NCBI GenBank assembly: GCA_015680685.1
Contig: MNCI01014774.1
Location: 1,039,263 to 1,103,262, forward strand
Source of the DNA: Gnetum montanum
Lineage: Eukaryota; Streptophyta; Gnetopsida; Gnetales; Gnetaceae
DNA length: 64,000 nt
Direction: 5' to 3'
In this document: positions 37,416 to 48,875 of the stretch, piece by piece
Layout of the letters: every line of letters starts with the position of its first letter
How positions within the stretch are numbered: the stretch's first letter is position 1
Translations under genes and position numbers: made by a program
Notes under the pieces: model-generated
Told to the model about the DNA's origin: nothing
Database searches by the model: none
Seen by the model: only the letters and a program-made list of their open reading frames with translations

Positions 37416-38284
37416 TGATGAGTCATGAATTTGCTAACAGTCGCAATATTGTACCCACAATAACTCACCCACGATATCGCACCTGCGATATCGCATCGAC
37501 GGTATCACAGCTGATGCGATATTGCATACGCGATATCGCAGCCTGCCTCAATTTCTATAAATAAGAGGTGGCTTTTCCAGTTTTAGGCACTTAGATTTAG
37601 ACCCTTAGCTAGACTCTTATAGTTTTATCATTCCAGAGTTAGAATATTTCCCAGTGTATGCCCACAGTGTGGTGATTGTAATTGTATGGCATCCTTATTC
37701 GAGTGTGACGTTCTTGGACACGCACATGACCAACAATAAAGATCAAGATTACTTCATCATTGCAGCATTCACTTAGCTTAATTATTTAATTAATTGTTAT
37801 TTACTGCTTTCCTAGTTAATCTCTTCTCACCCTTATCTCATGTTAAAATGCGGAATGAGTATGACTTCATTACGAGCACTTAAGTATGACTACTTGGTAA
37901 CCCAGTAGTGTACCTAGGATCTGGGCCTGGTAATCCTAGTGGTAGTCATGCACGAAGTCCAAGGTATGTACGGATAATCAAGGAACAGATGCTCATCGCA
38001 CTTAGGCTAGCTAGATTCCTTCTCACCCTTCTCTCCTAGCTTAGTTAATATTACTTTCCATTGCCTTCAGGAGTAGCATTAGATTAGAAACCCATCATAC
38101 ACCTCACTCTAGACTAAACCATACGTGACAAAGCTATTACTAGTCCAGGTGGGAAGATAGTGAACTGCAACCTAAGGCTAACTGTTTAGATGCCACAACT
38201 AGTCTGTCTGTGGAGTTCGACTGGATCACGTGTGTAATGCTCGTATTCATATGGTTGAGTGTAGGGGTACCTCACCACTCATCA
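37416..38284 (+). repeat. 3' LTR of element 2
   Basis: 869 bp, preceded by GTTGTGGGGGTA. It differs from the 5' LTR in the palindrome block (37446-37540) and by scattered substitutions, showing appreciable age. Confidence 0.95.
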
Positions 38285-38715
38285 ATAGGGTAGAAGGTTC
38301 AATCCATTAATCCACTGAAGACCATGGAAGAGACTAGGAACCGAAGCATCAAAATGTAAGTATTGATGAATGAAGTGATAAATTCTATCAAGGCAATGAT
38401 GCATAGATCTGGAAGCCCCATATAAGTTTTTGAACATATCCCAAGTAATCCACTGATTGGTGAGATGAAGACATCTAAGGGAAACAACTCCCTTTTGAAA
38501 CCAAATGGTGGTTGTCTTGGCATTAGGGCTGGCTAGAGGAGCAGGTGATAGGGGCAACTTCCTATCCTTGAGCCTCCAAAACAAAAAGAAATTAATAATA
38601 TATAAAACAAATTTATTGTTCAACTTTCATTTGAAGCCTCTTTACTTGAAGTTGTAGCTGAAAAGTGAAATCCTTGAGAATATGGTATTTGACACCTAAG
38701 AAAAGTCATAGTTAT
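38285..38715 (-). pseudogene. L1-type LINE, middle part between elements 2 and 3
   Basis: On the minus strand it encodes a typical segment near the C-terminus of plant L1 RTs: WRLKDRKLPLSPAPLASP, TTIWFQKGVVSLRCL, WDMFKNLYGA and FIHQYLHF. It is the same LINE as 30638-31561, split by element 2, and is cut again at 38716 by element 3. Confidence 0.7.
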
Positions 38716-39703
38716 TGAGGAGTCATGAATTTGCTTGCTGTGATATCGCAGCCGTGATATATCAACCCTATTGTATCAGTAGCCGTGATATCATAGCCCT
38801 ATTGTATCAGTAGCCGTGATATCATAACCCTATTGTATCAGTAGCCGTGATATCGCATGGGCTGCGATATCGCGTACACGATATCGCAGTGCGCCGCCAT
38901 ATCTATAAATAAGAGGCAGCTCTCCCTTGTTTGGGATCCTAGTTTAGTTCTGTAGCAAAGCTCTGGCAGTTTGATCCCTCTAGAGTTAGATTTTTTCCTG
39001 TGTCTGCCCGTAGTGTGGTGAATGTAATTGTACGGTGTCTTTATTCAAGTATGCCATACTTGGACACGTACATGATCGGCAATAAAGATCGAGATTACTT
39101 CATCATTGTAGCATTCATTTTGTTATTTATTTATTTGTTTGTTTATTTATTTAATGTTATTTACTTTTTTCTCTCTCTCACCCTTAAACTCCTAGAACGC
39201 GGAACGAGTATGACTTGATTACGAGCATTTAAGTGTGACTGCTTAGTAGCCCAGTGGTGTAGCTAGGATCTACACTTGGTAACCTAGTGGCGTATTTGGG
39301 ATCTACACTTGGTAATCCCAGTGGCGTGCCTAGGACCTATGCTTGGTAGTCCCAGTGGTAGTCATGCACGAAGTCCAAGATGTGTACGGTTGATCAAGGA
39401 ATTGGTTGCTTGTCGCACTTAGGCTAGATTAGATTTCCTTACCCTTTCCCTGCTAGCTTAGCTTAGTTAATATTCTTTTCCATTGCCTTCAGGAGTAGCA
39501 TAGATTAGGAATACATCATACACCTCATCTGGACTAAACCATACATGACAAATGTAATACTAGTCCAGGTGGGAAGACAACGAACTACGACCTAAGGTTA
39601 ACTGTCTAGGTGCCACAACTAGTCCATCTGCAGAGTTCAATCAGATCATGCGTGCGATGCTCATTTCATATGGTTGAGTGTAGGGGTACCTCGCCACTCA
39701 TCA
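38716..39703 (+). repeat. 5' LTR of element 3 with 31-bp tandem units
   Basis: 988 bp, starting TGAGGAG (TGATGAG mutated). U3 has three 31-bp units at 38750-38842, each ending CTATTGTATCAGT, then GATATCGC palindromes and TATAAATAAGAGG at 38904. U5 has imperfect TTGGTAA-type tandem units at about 39240-39360. Confidence 0.95.
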
Positions 39704-39704
39704 T

Positions 39705-39722
39705 TAGCGCCATTTCAGGGGA
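39705..39722 (+). promoter_or_regulatory. Primer-binding site of element 3 (decayed)
   Basis: TAGCGCCATTTCAGGGGA, recognisable as the tRNA-Asp-type PBS with several changes. Confidence 0.7.
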
Positions 39723-39834
39723 TGGTGCTAGTTATCTAGATTAGTTATATCATACAAGGTTGCTGTATAGAACTTAACGATATATCTCTTAAAAAGAAGA
39801 AATTATAAAAAGTCACATAAATTCACACACAACA

Positions 39835-41830
39835 ATGCCTCTCCTACAAGATGATAATAAAGCAACACATAGTGAGGAAGTTCATTGGAGAACCAATGAA
39901 CTATATGACGATGAAGATTGAAGTATACAACCTGAAGTGGGAGTTTCCTATAAGAATGAACAAAAACAACGTCATCGCAACACACGAAAGCCTAACTTAC
40001 CCGATGATGATGAACCCCCACTGGCCACTACAAGCCTAACGCAAATACAAGAGGTTGTTCGAATCTCACGTAGGCATCGTAAAGAGAGCCAACTACGCAG
40101 GCTCGATTTAAACAACTTCCCAAAATTTTCAGGAGGCTATGACTTAGATCTGCATCAACATTTATTAGCCTTCTACGATGCCTGCACATGGAATAACATT
40201 GATAACAATTGGCAAAAACTTAAGCTCTTTCCTATGACACTCATTGACCAAGCTAAAGTATGGTATAGATTGTTAAAACCAAATTCAATACAACACTGGT
40301 CAACAATGGTAGAGGTCTTTAACGAAAAATATCAAACCTACGCAAGAGTGTTAGCCTTGAGGAAACAAATCCAAGGATGGAAACAAGCAAAACATGAACC
40401 CTTGGACATGGCCTTAGAAAGATATTACGCACTGTTAAACAACTGTCCAGGCCATGAGTTTTCCGAGGAAAGGCTAATGTATCATATTATTTATGGGCTA
40501 CGTAATGAAACAAGAGAGACCTTAGGAACGTATGCCCAAGGTCAACTATACAACCTACGAACCCATCAAATCCAAGAGCTTATTAAGCGGGTAACAAAAG
40601 AAGAAGGAGGAATAGCTACATGGGAGAGTGTTGAAAAACATCAATGGGACTAAAATATTAACTCAACAAAGGTCCATGATCATAACAAGGAGAGATCAAC
40701 AAATCTCAAGGTGGAAACATCATCTTTGCCAATACAACAATTGTTTGAAGAAGTTGAGGCAAAGATCAATAAGATGTTGGAATGGATAAATCAAAAGTGT
40801 GGGGAATATATCAACATCATTGGAGATAGAGTTTTGACATCCCAAGAAGCAGGACAAAACATTAGAAATTTGGAGAAAAAGACTAAAGGAAATAAGTGCT
40901 CAACTGTCAATCCTACGTATGAATGTAACATATGCCTGTATGATCACCCCAAAGGCCAATGCCCAATATTGTTACATCTACATGAGCATTGGGGAAACAC
41001 GTTACATCTAGAGTTTGTACAGAGATACTGTGTTCGATCACAGTGGCAACAATCCCAGTCGTGGGGGAATCCACCCTTAGACTGGAGGCACCCTTCATAT
41101 TAGCCGAATCCAAATGCTTATCACGTTCAACATCCTATTTCTTCAACTGGGCCAACATACTCTATCTCACCACAATACCATTCTCCACAATACTATCAGC
41201 CCATGCCTCCAACACAACCACCATCTTATGCACCTTATATTCCTCCTAACGTTCAGCATTCTCATCCTTTCCCTCCTTCAACAATGCCACCAACTGTGCC
41301 TAAGGTGTTTGTGCCATAGCAACAACCCACGAACAACACTTGTGCTATTGCTACTAACAGTAGTGAAAAGCCTCCTCAACATCAAAGACGTCCTTTCTTT
41401 AAAGACGACCATAGGAAGGGACAACATAATTCAGAGGCCACTGCACCTTCCAACCCAACACAAGTCTAACAATGTGGCACACCCTTACCTTCGAACCCAA
41501 TGCCTCATGTAACTTCATCAGGGCCACCAACTTACACTCCAACAACTATACGACCCAATGAACACAACCATGGAAGGCATTAGCCCAATCCTTGCATACC
41601 ATCTAACGGTCCTGAATATCATAGTGGGTCAACTCGTTATCCAGGAACTACATTGTATGAAGTGCCCCACTGTGTTTATTATAAAGTGTGTGAAATCCAA
41701 GGTGATAAGTATGGATCAGTTTCAATATTTCCAATATGCAAGGATCCTTATTTTTCATATATTAATCCTTGCCATACTCAACCGTTTAGTTATGGGGGAT
41801 ATCCCCCATTTTAATACCAAGCAGGATTAA
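39835..41830 (+). pseudogene. gag of element 3, lightly damaged
   Basis: One frame is largely kept from MPLLQDDNK to the end, with about six stops. The 238-residue open part (39937-40653) holds the gag core (LDLNNFPKFSGGYDLDL, KLFPMTLIDQAKVWYRLLK, LRKQIQGWKQAKHEPLDMA). The next open part (40711-41103) has the CNICLYDHPKGQC zinc knuckle, followed by a Pro/Gln-rich tail and the ending PFSYGGYPPF. No protease. Confidence 0.9.
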
Positions 41831-43688
41831 TAAATATTTTTCATTTTCTTTGATTTTACAACTTTTTGTTTTCCAGTTTTTCATTTTTCAACTTTTTTGT
41901 TTTATCTTTTTATCTTTTTGTGTGTTTTTCTTTTTCCATTTTTTGTAAGTAATCTCATCTACAAATAAAACACTCATGTGGATCATTGGTTGAGGTGTGT
42001 TTTATGTTATTAAGTCATGAGTAATCAATTATTTGGAGCAGTGAGCCCATTACACCCACTCATCCACTCTATAAATAAAGAGGTTCTATTCGAGGGTACA
42101 GTGATATTCTTGAAATTGCTAAAACTTACAATTAATTTTGTGTTATTGTACCTAGAATGAAGAAGGATAGACCAAGAGGGAATGATTAGGGTGTGACATC
42201 AAGGGGACTTGTGGATTCTCTTTGGTGACATCTATGGGAGTTATCATGCAATATGGTTGTACTAAGATCCTTGTAGATCTAATAAAAAATGGGAGTAAGA
42301 GTAATCAAAAGGGCACTCAAAAATCAAACGCTATTCTAGGGGGTCCCACTGGAAAGACATGCACCCATGCCTAAAGGTTGGTGGCTTCTCTGGATTCAGT
42401 AATGTGAAAAAGAAAAAAAAAAGAGAGAAAAGAAAAAAGAAGTGCCATAAAACAAAAACCACTTCTCCCTTGTACTAAACGCCAATTGATCGTACGCCTT
42501 GTTTTTATGGTACTTTTATAGTTGTTCACCATGGGATGAAACAATGCGATGTCACTGATTAGAAGGATGGACTTAGTCCTGATCTTGGAACGTTGGGTTA
42601 ATGACACGTTAATCATGCTTTACACACAGGATTCATTATGCCCTGGGTCAGTCACCTCATGTCCCAATCTCTACGATCCCTTCTATAGTTCGTCTCATCT
42701 CACTATTTGTGTAATTGTAGCTCGTGACCCATGTAACATAAAATTTTCATCTCATTCCAGTGATATTTACATGTGTGTGTTTTGTGGAGTTAGTGCAGAT
42801 TCCAATTAACCCTTCTAGTGCCCACAGACACTTTAAGTGTGATTACACAAGGGCATAATAGGTTGAAACCTGCTTTGGGGAGGATCCACTTGTATAATTT
42901 TGTTGTGATCTTCATTAATTCTCTAGCTAGAACACACAAGTTCTTACCCCCAGCTTAATTTTTCATAATTTTCTTTTCCTTATTACCGTCACATAGCCTT
43001 TTTCTCTACATCCGAGGTCTTTATTGATAAATTCCACACCATCAAAATTTTTGTGCCTTCAGAACTAGTTGAATTACCCTAGAACCCTTTAACAATCGTT
43101 CAAATGTCCTTAGTTTATATTGTTTAATTTCAAAGAAATATTAAAAATTCGGTACATTCTCTAAGTTCCCTAACTTCAATAAAAATATATATACATGACT
43201 CCCCTTTGCTAATCAACATTATTTGCAACTATTCACGCAGCGGAAGTTTTTCAAATTTCTCTCTACAACTTGCGATTGCACGTCCCTTGCTTTAATATCC
43301 ATAACTTGCTCGCTGGTACTCCTATTTTCATTCCGTTTGAACCTACTTGACCCCGGAGTGTTCAGCTTAGTCGTGGGGGAGGGGCACATGCCGAATAGTG
43401 CATAAATTTTTTGAAATTCATCATTGCCCGAAGGACATCTTTAAGGGTGATTAGTTCTAAAATTAAGAATAAAATGTGTCAAAAACAATTTCATCCCCTT
43501 AGCTATACTAGAAAATTAAATTTGGAAACCACCTAAGCAAAGAGGACTCAACACTATAATCTTTTGGAGACATGTTCTTCCAATAATTAACATCACATGA
43601 AAATAAAGTAAATCTCTTAAGGTAAGCAATAAGGTATAACCTAACTTTGGTAACAACCTTACTAATGATTGGTCACGTGTGATTGCAG
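41831..43688 (+). other. Non-coding spacer of element 3
   Basis: Collinear with the spacer of element 2: a T-rich tract, the TTTGGGGAGGATCCACTT block (42873-42890) and a G-run site TCGTGGGGGAGGGGCA (43371-43386). No gene seen. Confidence 0.75.
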
Positions 43689-44284
43689 ATGGCCCCGAAA
43701 CATGGACAACAGGAAGGTCCTACTCAAGGTGCGATCAAACGATCTCGGAGAGGTGGAAGACAAGATCCTACCAGACAACATGCAGAACAGGAGGAACAAT
43801 CATTCAGCATTCATCAAGAAGATCCTCCTACCATACGTTCCGAGCAAGCAGAAGTAGGAGATACCCTCTCTAAAAGCAGTGCCGGTACTTAGGGGAAATG
43901 TACCAATTTTGGCACAATAAAGAAAAGAGCACCATGGTTAACATTTGTGGTGTGACTATTTATTTCTCTGTTCAAGCCATTTCAGAAGTATTAAACCTTC
44001 TGAATACAAGGCCAAAGGTTGCTCAGAACCAGCTGGACACTTTTAGAATCGAGCAACTTAATAAATTGTTGACAGAGAATAAAAGGGTGGTAGAAGAAAA
44101 AGAGAAGGCTGACTGGGCTGCCTCTATGGCACAAGTGCAAACTTACATGCATGCCAAGGCACTCAAGGCCTTACAAGAGGAGAAACTCCAGGCCATACTT
44201 CAACACCATCAAATTCCAAGACCTGGAGCATAAGAAAAGGGAAAGACACTGATGGAGGAGCCATCGCCACCAGGAACTACATGA
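43689..44284 (+). pseudogene. Shrunken ORF2 of element 3
   Basis: The ATG follows GTGATTGCAG. MAPKHGQQEGPTQGAIKRSR runs open for 67 residues, then a frame change leads to the 111-residue segment at 43898-44233 (YQFWHNKEKST, FSVQAISEVLNLLNTRPK, a Lys/Glu/Ala-rich helix, QIPRPGA). The final residues are EEPSPPGTT. The deletion relative to element 2 also shifts the frame. Confidence 0.75.
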
Positions 44285-44452
44285 GTTCCAAATTTTTGTA
44301 GTTATATATATTTTGTGTGTTGTGTTTTCTTCCCACACTGCGGTATGAATTCATTCTAGTTAGTCAATAATCCCATACCTATCCAGTGTGTAATCAATGG
44401 AGCTTGTTCTCTCTGTAACTCGAGGACGAGTTTTCATTCAGTCGTGGGGGTA

Positions 44453-45409
44453 TGATGAGTCATGAATTTGCTGGCTGTGATATTACAGCCATGATATATC
44501 AGCCCTATTGTATCAGTAGCCGTAATATCATAGCCCTGTTGTATTAGTAGCTGCGATATCGCATGGGCCACGATATCGTGTACGTGATATCGTAGTGCGC
44601 TGTCATATCTATATATAAGAGGTGGCTCTCCCTTGTTTGGGATCCCAGTTTAGTTCTGTAGCAAAGCTTTGGTAGTTTGATCCCTCCAGAGTTAGATTTT
44701 TTCTAGTGTCTGCCCGCAGTGTGGTGAATGTAATTGTACGGTGTCTTTATTTGAGTGTGCCGTACTTGGACACACACATGACCAACAATAAAGATCGAGA
44801 TTACTTCATCATTACAGCATTCACTTTGTTATTTATTTATTTTTTTGTTTGTTTATTTAATGTTATTTACTATTTTCTCTCTCTCACCCTTAAACTCCTA
44901 GAACGCGGAACGAGTACGACTTGTTTACGAGCATTTAAGTGTGACTGCTTGGTAGCCTAGTGGTGTAGCTTGGATCTACCCTTGGTAACCTAGTGGTGTA
45001 TTTGGGATCTACGCTTGGTAATCCCAGTGGCATACCTAGGACCTATGCTTGGTAGTCCCAATGGTAGTAGTGCACGAAGTCCAAGATGTGTACAGTTGAT
45101 CAACGAATCGGTTGCTCGTCGCACTTAGGCTAGATTAGATTTCCTTACCCTTTCCCTGCTAGCTTAGCTTAGTTAATATTCTTTTCCATTGCCTTTAGGA
45201 GTAGCATAGACTAGGAATACATCATACACCTCATCTGGACTAAACCATACATGACAAATGTAATACTAGTCCAGGTGGGAAGACAACGAACTGCGACCTA
45301 AGGCTAATTGTCTAGGTGCCACAACTAGTCCATCTGCAGAGTTCGACCGGATCGTGCGTGCGACGCTCGTTTCGTATGGTTGAGTGTAGGGGTACCTTGC
45401 CACTCATCA
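44453..45409 (+). repeat. 3' LTR of element 3
   Basis: 957 bp, 31 bp shorter than its 5' partner. It has two instead of three 31-bp units (44487-44548). Confidence 0.95.
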
Positions 45410-45584
45410 GTTATGCTCTTGCTATTGAAAAATAACTACACACAAAAGCTTCCAAATAGAGTAGAGAACAAGTGGTCGAAGTCAATTCAAAATGCAAAGA
45501 AATAAAGTAGATAAAGTAGGTTGATCACAAAGAATGACTTCATTGATGCTTAGTTAAAAGTGGGGTCCTAGGAGGGTTAGTGGA

Positions 45585-45682
45585 TGAGTGAAAGCCTAAC
45601 CTCTATAAGTGGTTGAACCCAAGCTTGAATCCAAATCTTTGACTTGAAAAAACACCCTACCATTACTCCAAATGATAGTCCC
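45585..45682 (-). mobile_element. tRNA-derived SINE-like repeat, second copy
   Basis: On the minus strand it begins GGACTATCATTTGGAGTAAT. A-box-like TGGTAGGGTG and B-box-like GGATTCAAGCTTGGG are followed by GAGGTTAGGCTTTCACTCAT. It aligns with the copy at 15480-15595. Confidence 0.55.
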
Positions 45683-46439
45683 TAAAAACATTACTAAATG
45701 GTATGCAACACACAAAATATTTTCTAAAGATTGATTTATAGCAAAGGAAGACATAATTAAAACTCAAGATAGGTAATCAATATTTTTCTTGAACAATACA
45801 TACTATAATTTGTAAGGATGTTGTAGCTACTGTCATTGTGAAGGTCATGTTACTAGGATTTCTCATATTCTCAATTAAGAAGTTTTTCATGAGAAACAAC
45901 AACAACATGTTTTAGAAAAAAAAAATGATAATTTTCAACATGTACAAATAAAACCTTTTTCAACAAGTTCTTAACATTTTATTAATCCATTTAAATCTTA
46001 GAATGCTAATAAATTTACTAAATATCTAAAAAAATTATTCTTTAGGAAAAAAACGTTTTTAGTAAGGATTAGCAACGAAAGTGGCATTGCTACTACAAAT
46101 TTCAACCATCATTCATTTTTCAATTGAGTCTTTAGGTTTAGGTGGAATTATGATCATATAAATTATTTTTTCACATAAGGATTTTCCCTAATGCAATGTA
46201 GAAAGAAGAGCCCTATAGATGATGATTTTAATTATAAAATACATGAGTTATTTTCTTCTCTTTCTAATTCTGCTAAAGTTACAAATGTTTTCTCATTGAA
46301 TGATGTTTTTTTAGCTACTAGCGACATGGATTATGAGATAATGTTTAACTTAGAAAATCAAGAACATGCCTCTTCCCCTACATCTCAATGTTAGTTTTAT
46401 CATGTAATGTTCATGCCTTTCTCATAAGTCTTGAGTAAA

Positions 46440-47180
46440 AATTACTAAGGAGTATATTTGAAATTAGTATTTATCTATAGATTTTCTTTTCCTTCAAGAG
46501 ATTACAATTTTAGTGTATGATGTTGGTTTTGATGGTAAATGCATTCTAAAAAACTTGTATTGTTTTTTCTATTGCTAATGTAGTTAATAAAGGAGGCGTT
46601 GCTAAGCATAGGTTGTTAGCCAATTAGTAAGCTTACGCTATCTTACATTAAAAGATATTAGGTTCAAATTCTAGTATGAGTATTACATGCACTTTACATC
46701 AACCTAGGGACATTGTTTTAGGAATATTCTTACTTGTCGCCTTATCTTTAAGAAGAAGAAGAATAAGAAGATTTTTCTATTTTAATTAATAAAAATTGAA
46801 TTGGAAAAGTTTTGAATTTTAGCTTTGACAATATTGGGAAGAGTTATTTGAATTACTTGTCAAAGTGAAAAGGGAGACCTTAGACTCTATAATATTTATA
46901 CTTATAATAAATCAAAAGATTGATAAGAGGCATGAAAATATTTTCTATCGACCTCAAGTTTCTTGGACTTTTAGAGGTGATTTTAATATGGTTGAATGTT
47001 AGTTAGATAAACTTGGTGATCTTTCTCCTAATATGCACTCTCCATAATATCTTTTCTTTTTGATATTAGCTATTTATTCCCATATCATTCAAATAAGAAG
47101 TATTATACTTGGTGTAATTATTAGTAAGGAAATTTGAGCGAGTTCACTCTTATTAATTTAACCTTTAAATCTCACAAAAT
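46440..47180 (+). pseudogene. L1-type LINE endonuclease-region remnant
   Basis: The plus strand gives TCIVFSIANV near 46550 and WTFRGDFNMVE (46970-47000), the latter being the GDFN motif of APE-type LINE endonucleases. It is degraded by stops and interrupted by a SINE-like insertion at about 46600. Confidence 0.55.
46590..46795 (+). mobile_element. SINE-like insertion inside the LINE remnant
   Basis: A-box-like TTAGCCAATTAGTAAGC and B-box-like AGGTTCAAATTCTAG are spaced about 30 bp apart, with a purine-rich GAAGAAGAAGAATAAGAAG tail. Possible short flanking repeat TTAATAAA. It splits LINE motifs that would otherwise be adjacent. Confidence 0.45.
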
Positions 47181-48094
47181 CTAAATATTATAAAAAATAA
47201 TTAATATGCTAAAAAACAAGAAAACTAGGTATCTTTAATTATGGTAATGAAGATTAGAATAGGGTTTTACAATCCACAAACATCCATCAATCACTCACAC
47301 ATACTCAAATAATATTGCAAAGCATGAGGCTCTACAACCACACATGATTGTCCTTAATGCAAGGCACAACTAGCTAAGAATCTCTTCCATAACTCATGAC
47401 TAAGATTCTAACACATAAGCAAAAACACAAAAGATATATATGTCAACACACACATAATTAACCTTGAGCTGCAATCACAATAATGCACTCACACAATGTG
47501 CTCTTATGACACTCTTTTACCCAACACATCAACTCTCATCCATCATCTCATGCCAAAAGCATGAAACAATAATTAATATTTACTAGAAATAGAAGATAAG
47601 AAACCTAGAAACATTTCATCAAGCTTAACTTAAAGATACTTGATTATTTCCATCATTTTCCATCTCTTTTCGATTGTATTCCACTTTGAAACTACCAACT
47701 TGAATGTTTCCCTAACTGTATGAGTCATATTCAAGCTTAAGGAGACATCTTTCTATAAAATCCAACTTGCAAGAGATGTTTTTTTAAGTGTGGAAGATGT
47801 CTCCTATTCATGAGAGACATATCCACTTATGCAAAGATGTCTCACTCTGGTGTAACAAAGACATCTCACTTGAGACGTCTTCATTTTGGGAGAGACATTT
47901 TTACCTTTAGACAGATGTCTCATGTGAAGGCTCAACTCTCGACCAAGACATCGTTTCAACTTTCGAAACCTACAAAAACCATCTGTAGGGGAAGAAAAAG
48001 GAAATCAAAAGAGGTATCCCTACACCAGCTCTTCTACCCTTACAAAAATGAACTCATGTGAATAATAGAGTATGGATAGAAGTGATTCACCACT
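47181..48094. other. Non-coding region with AGATGTCTC repeats, probably the 3' LTR side of the chromovirus
   Basis: No gene. Between 47740 and 47930 the motif GAGACATCT / AGATGTCTC recurs about eight times in both orientations. The position just beyond the chromovirus polyprotein end suggests its 3' LTR, but I could not find its edges. Confidence 0.4.
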
Positions 48095-48875
48095 AAGCAA
48101 GTTTGGTCTCATGGACCCATATAGCATCATTAGCAAACTGATCCTTCCAATGGATCAAGTATTCATGCCTCTTTATTCATTGAGTGCTAGAAGCTTCCCT
48201 CTTGAGTACAATTGCCTTCCTCTCCATTGAAGGCTTGGACTTATCAATAGCCCCTTTCAATTCATCGATGTTGCCTTATACACTTTTATCATCAACCATT
48301 CCGTGGTAATGCACATCATTGGGTAATTTAATTTCAAAATCATTATCATTAATTTTGTCCTTGATTCAAAAACAATCCATCTTCTTGGCTTTCAACTTAG
48401 AGAAGTTGACATCTCTCAATCTCTTATTTTTCAACTACAATCAAACTAAATCACCAATAGAAAAGTTAGGCTTCTCCTTACACTCATTCCTCTTGAGAAA
48501 TTTCTCTTCAACCTTCTTCTCTAGATTTTCTTTCACTTGCACATGAAGATCTCTCATCTCTTGCATAAAATTAGCATTGGGTTGAGCTTTTCCCTCAAAG
48601 CTCCTCACATTATCGACCATCTTTGGACAAAAACCATAATTCATCTCAAATGGGATTTTACCAGCGGTAGCATGAAAAGCATTATTATATGAAAATTTAG
48701 CATGACACCCCAAATTTTCCAACCAATTGAGCTATCCATTAGTTGAACACCTTAAAATATTTGGCAAATATTTATTCATCACCTCCATTTGGGCATCAAA
48801 TTGTGGATGATATGCGCTACAAAAGTTGAACTTTGTTCCTAAAATTTTTCAAAGGGACCTCCAAAAATGACTAGT
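48095..48875 (-). pseudogene. Chromovirus (Ty3/gypsy) integrase C-terminus and chromodomain
   Basis: On the minus strand: HFWRSLWKILGTKFNF and AYHP (near 48850-48800), KFSYNNAFHATAGKIPFEMN (near 48690), IGDLV, and a chromodomain-like EYLIHWKDQFANDAIWVHET (48105-48170). The chromodomain marks the chromovirus branch. It is the downstream half of 56265-59240; element 4 sits between the KFTS and HFWRS residues of integrase. Confidence 0.85.

Larger units (their letters stand above)
31562..38284 (+). mobile_element. Element 2: complete non-autonomous Athila-like gag element (6.7 kb)
   Basis: It has two LTRs (31562-32422 and 37416-38284), a PBS, a gag pseudogene, a long spacer, a shrunken ORF2 and a polypurine tract, flanked by the 5-bp target duplication ATAGG (31557-31561 and 38285-38289). 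No protease, RT, RNase H or integrase is present. Architecture and PBS place it with elements 3 and 4 as a terminal-repeat retrotransposon with a GAG domain only. It is inserted in the minus-strand L1 LINE. Confidence 0.95.
38716..45409 (+). mobile_element. Element 3: complete non-autonomous Athila-like gag element (6.7 kb)
   Basis: LTRs 38716-39703 and 44453-45409, a gag ORF with few stops, a spacer, a frameshifted small ORF2 and a polypurine tract, flanked by the target duplication GTTAT (38711-38715 and 45410-45414). No protease, RT or integrase. It is close to element 2 over gag, spacer and ORF2 but has a distinct palindrome block in U3. Confidence 0.95.
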
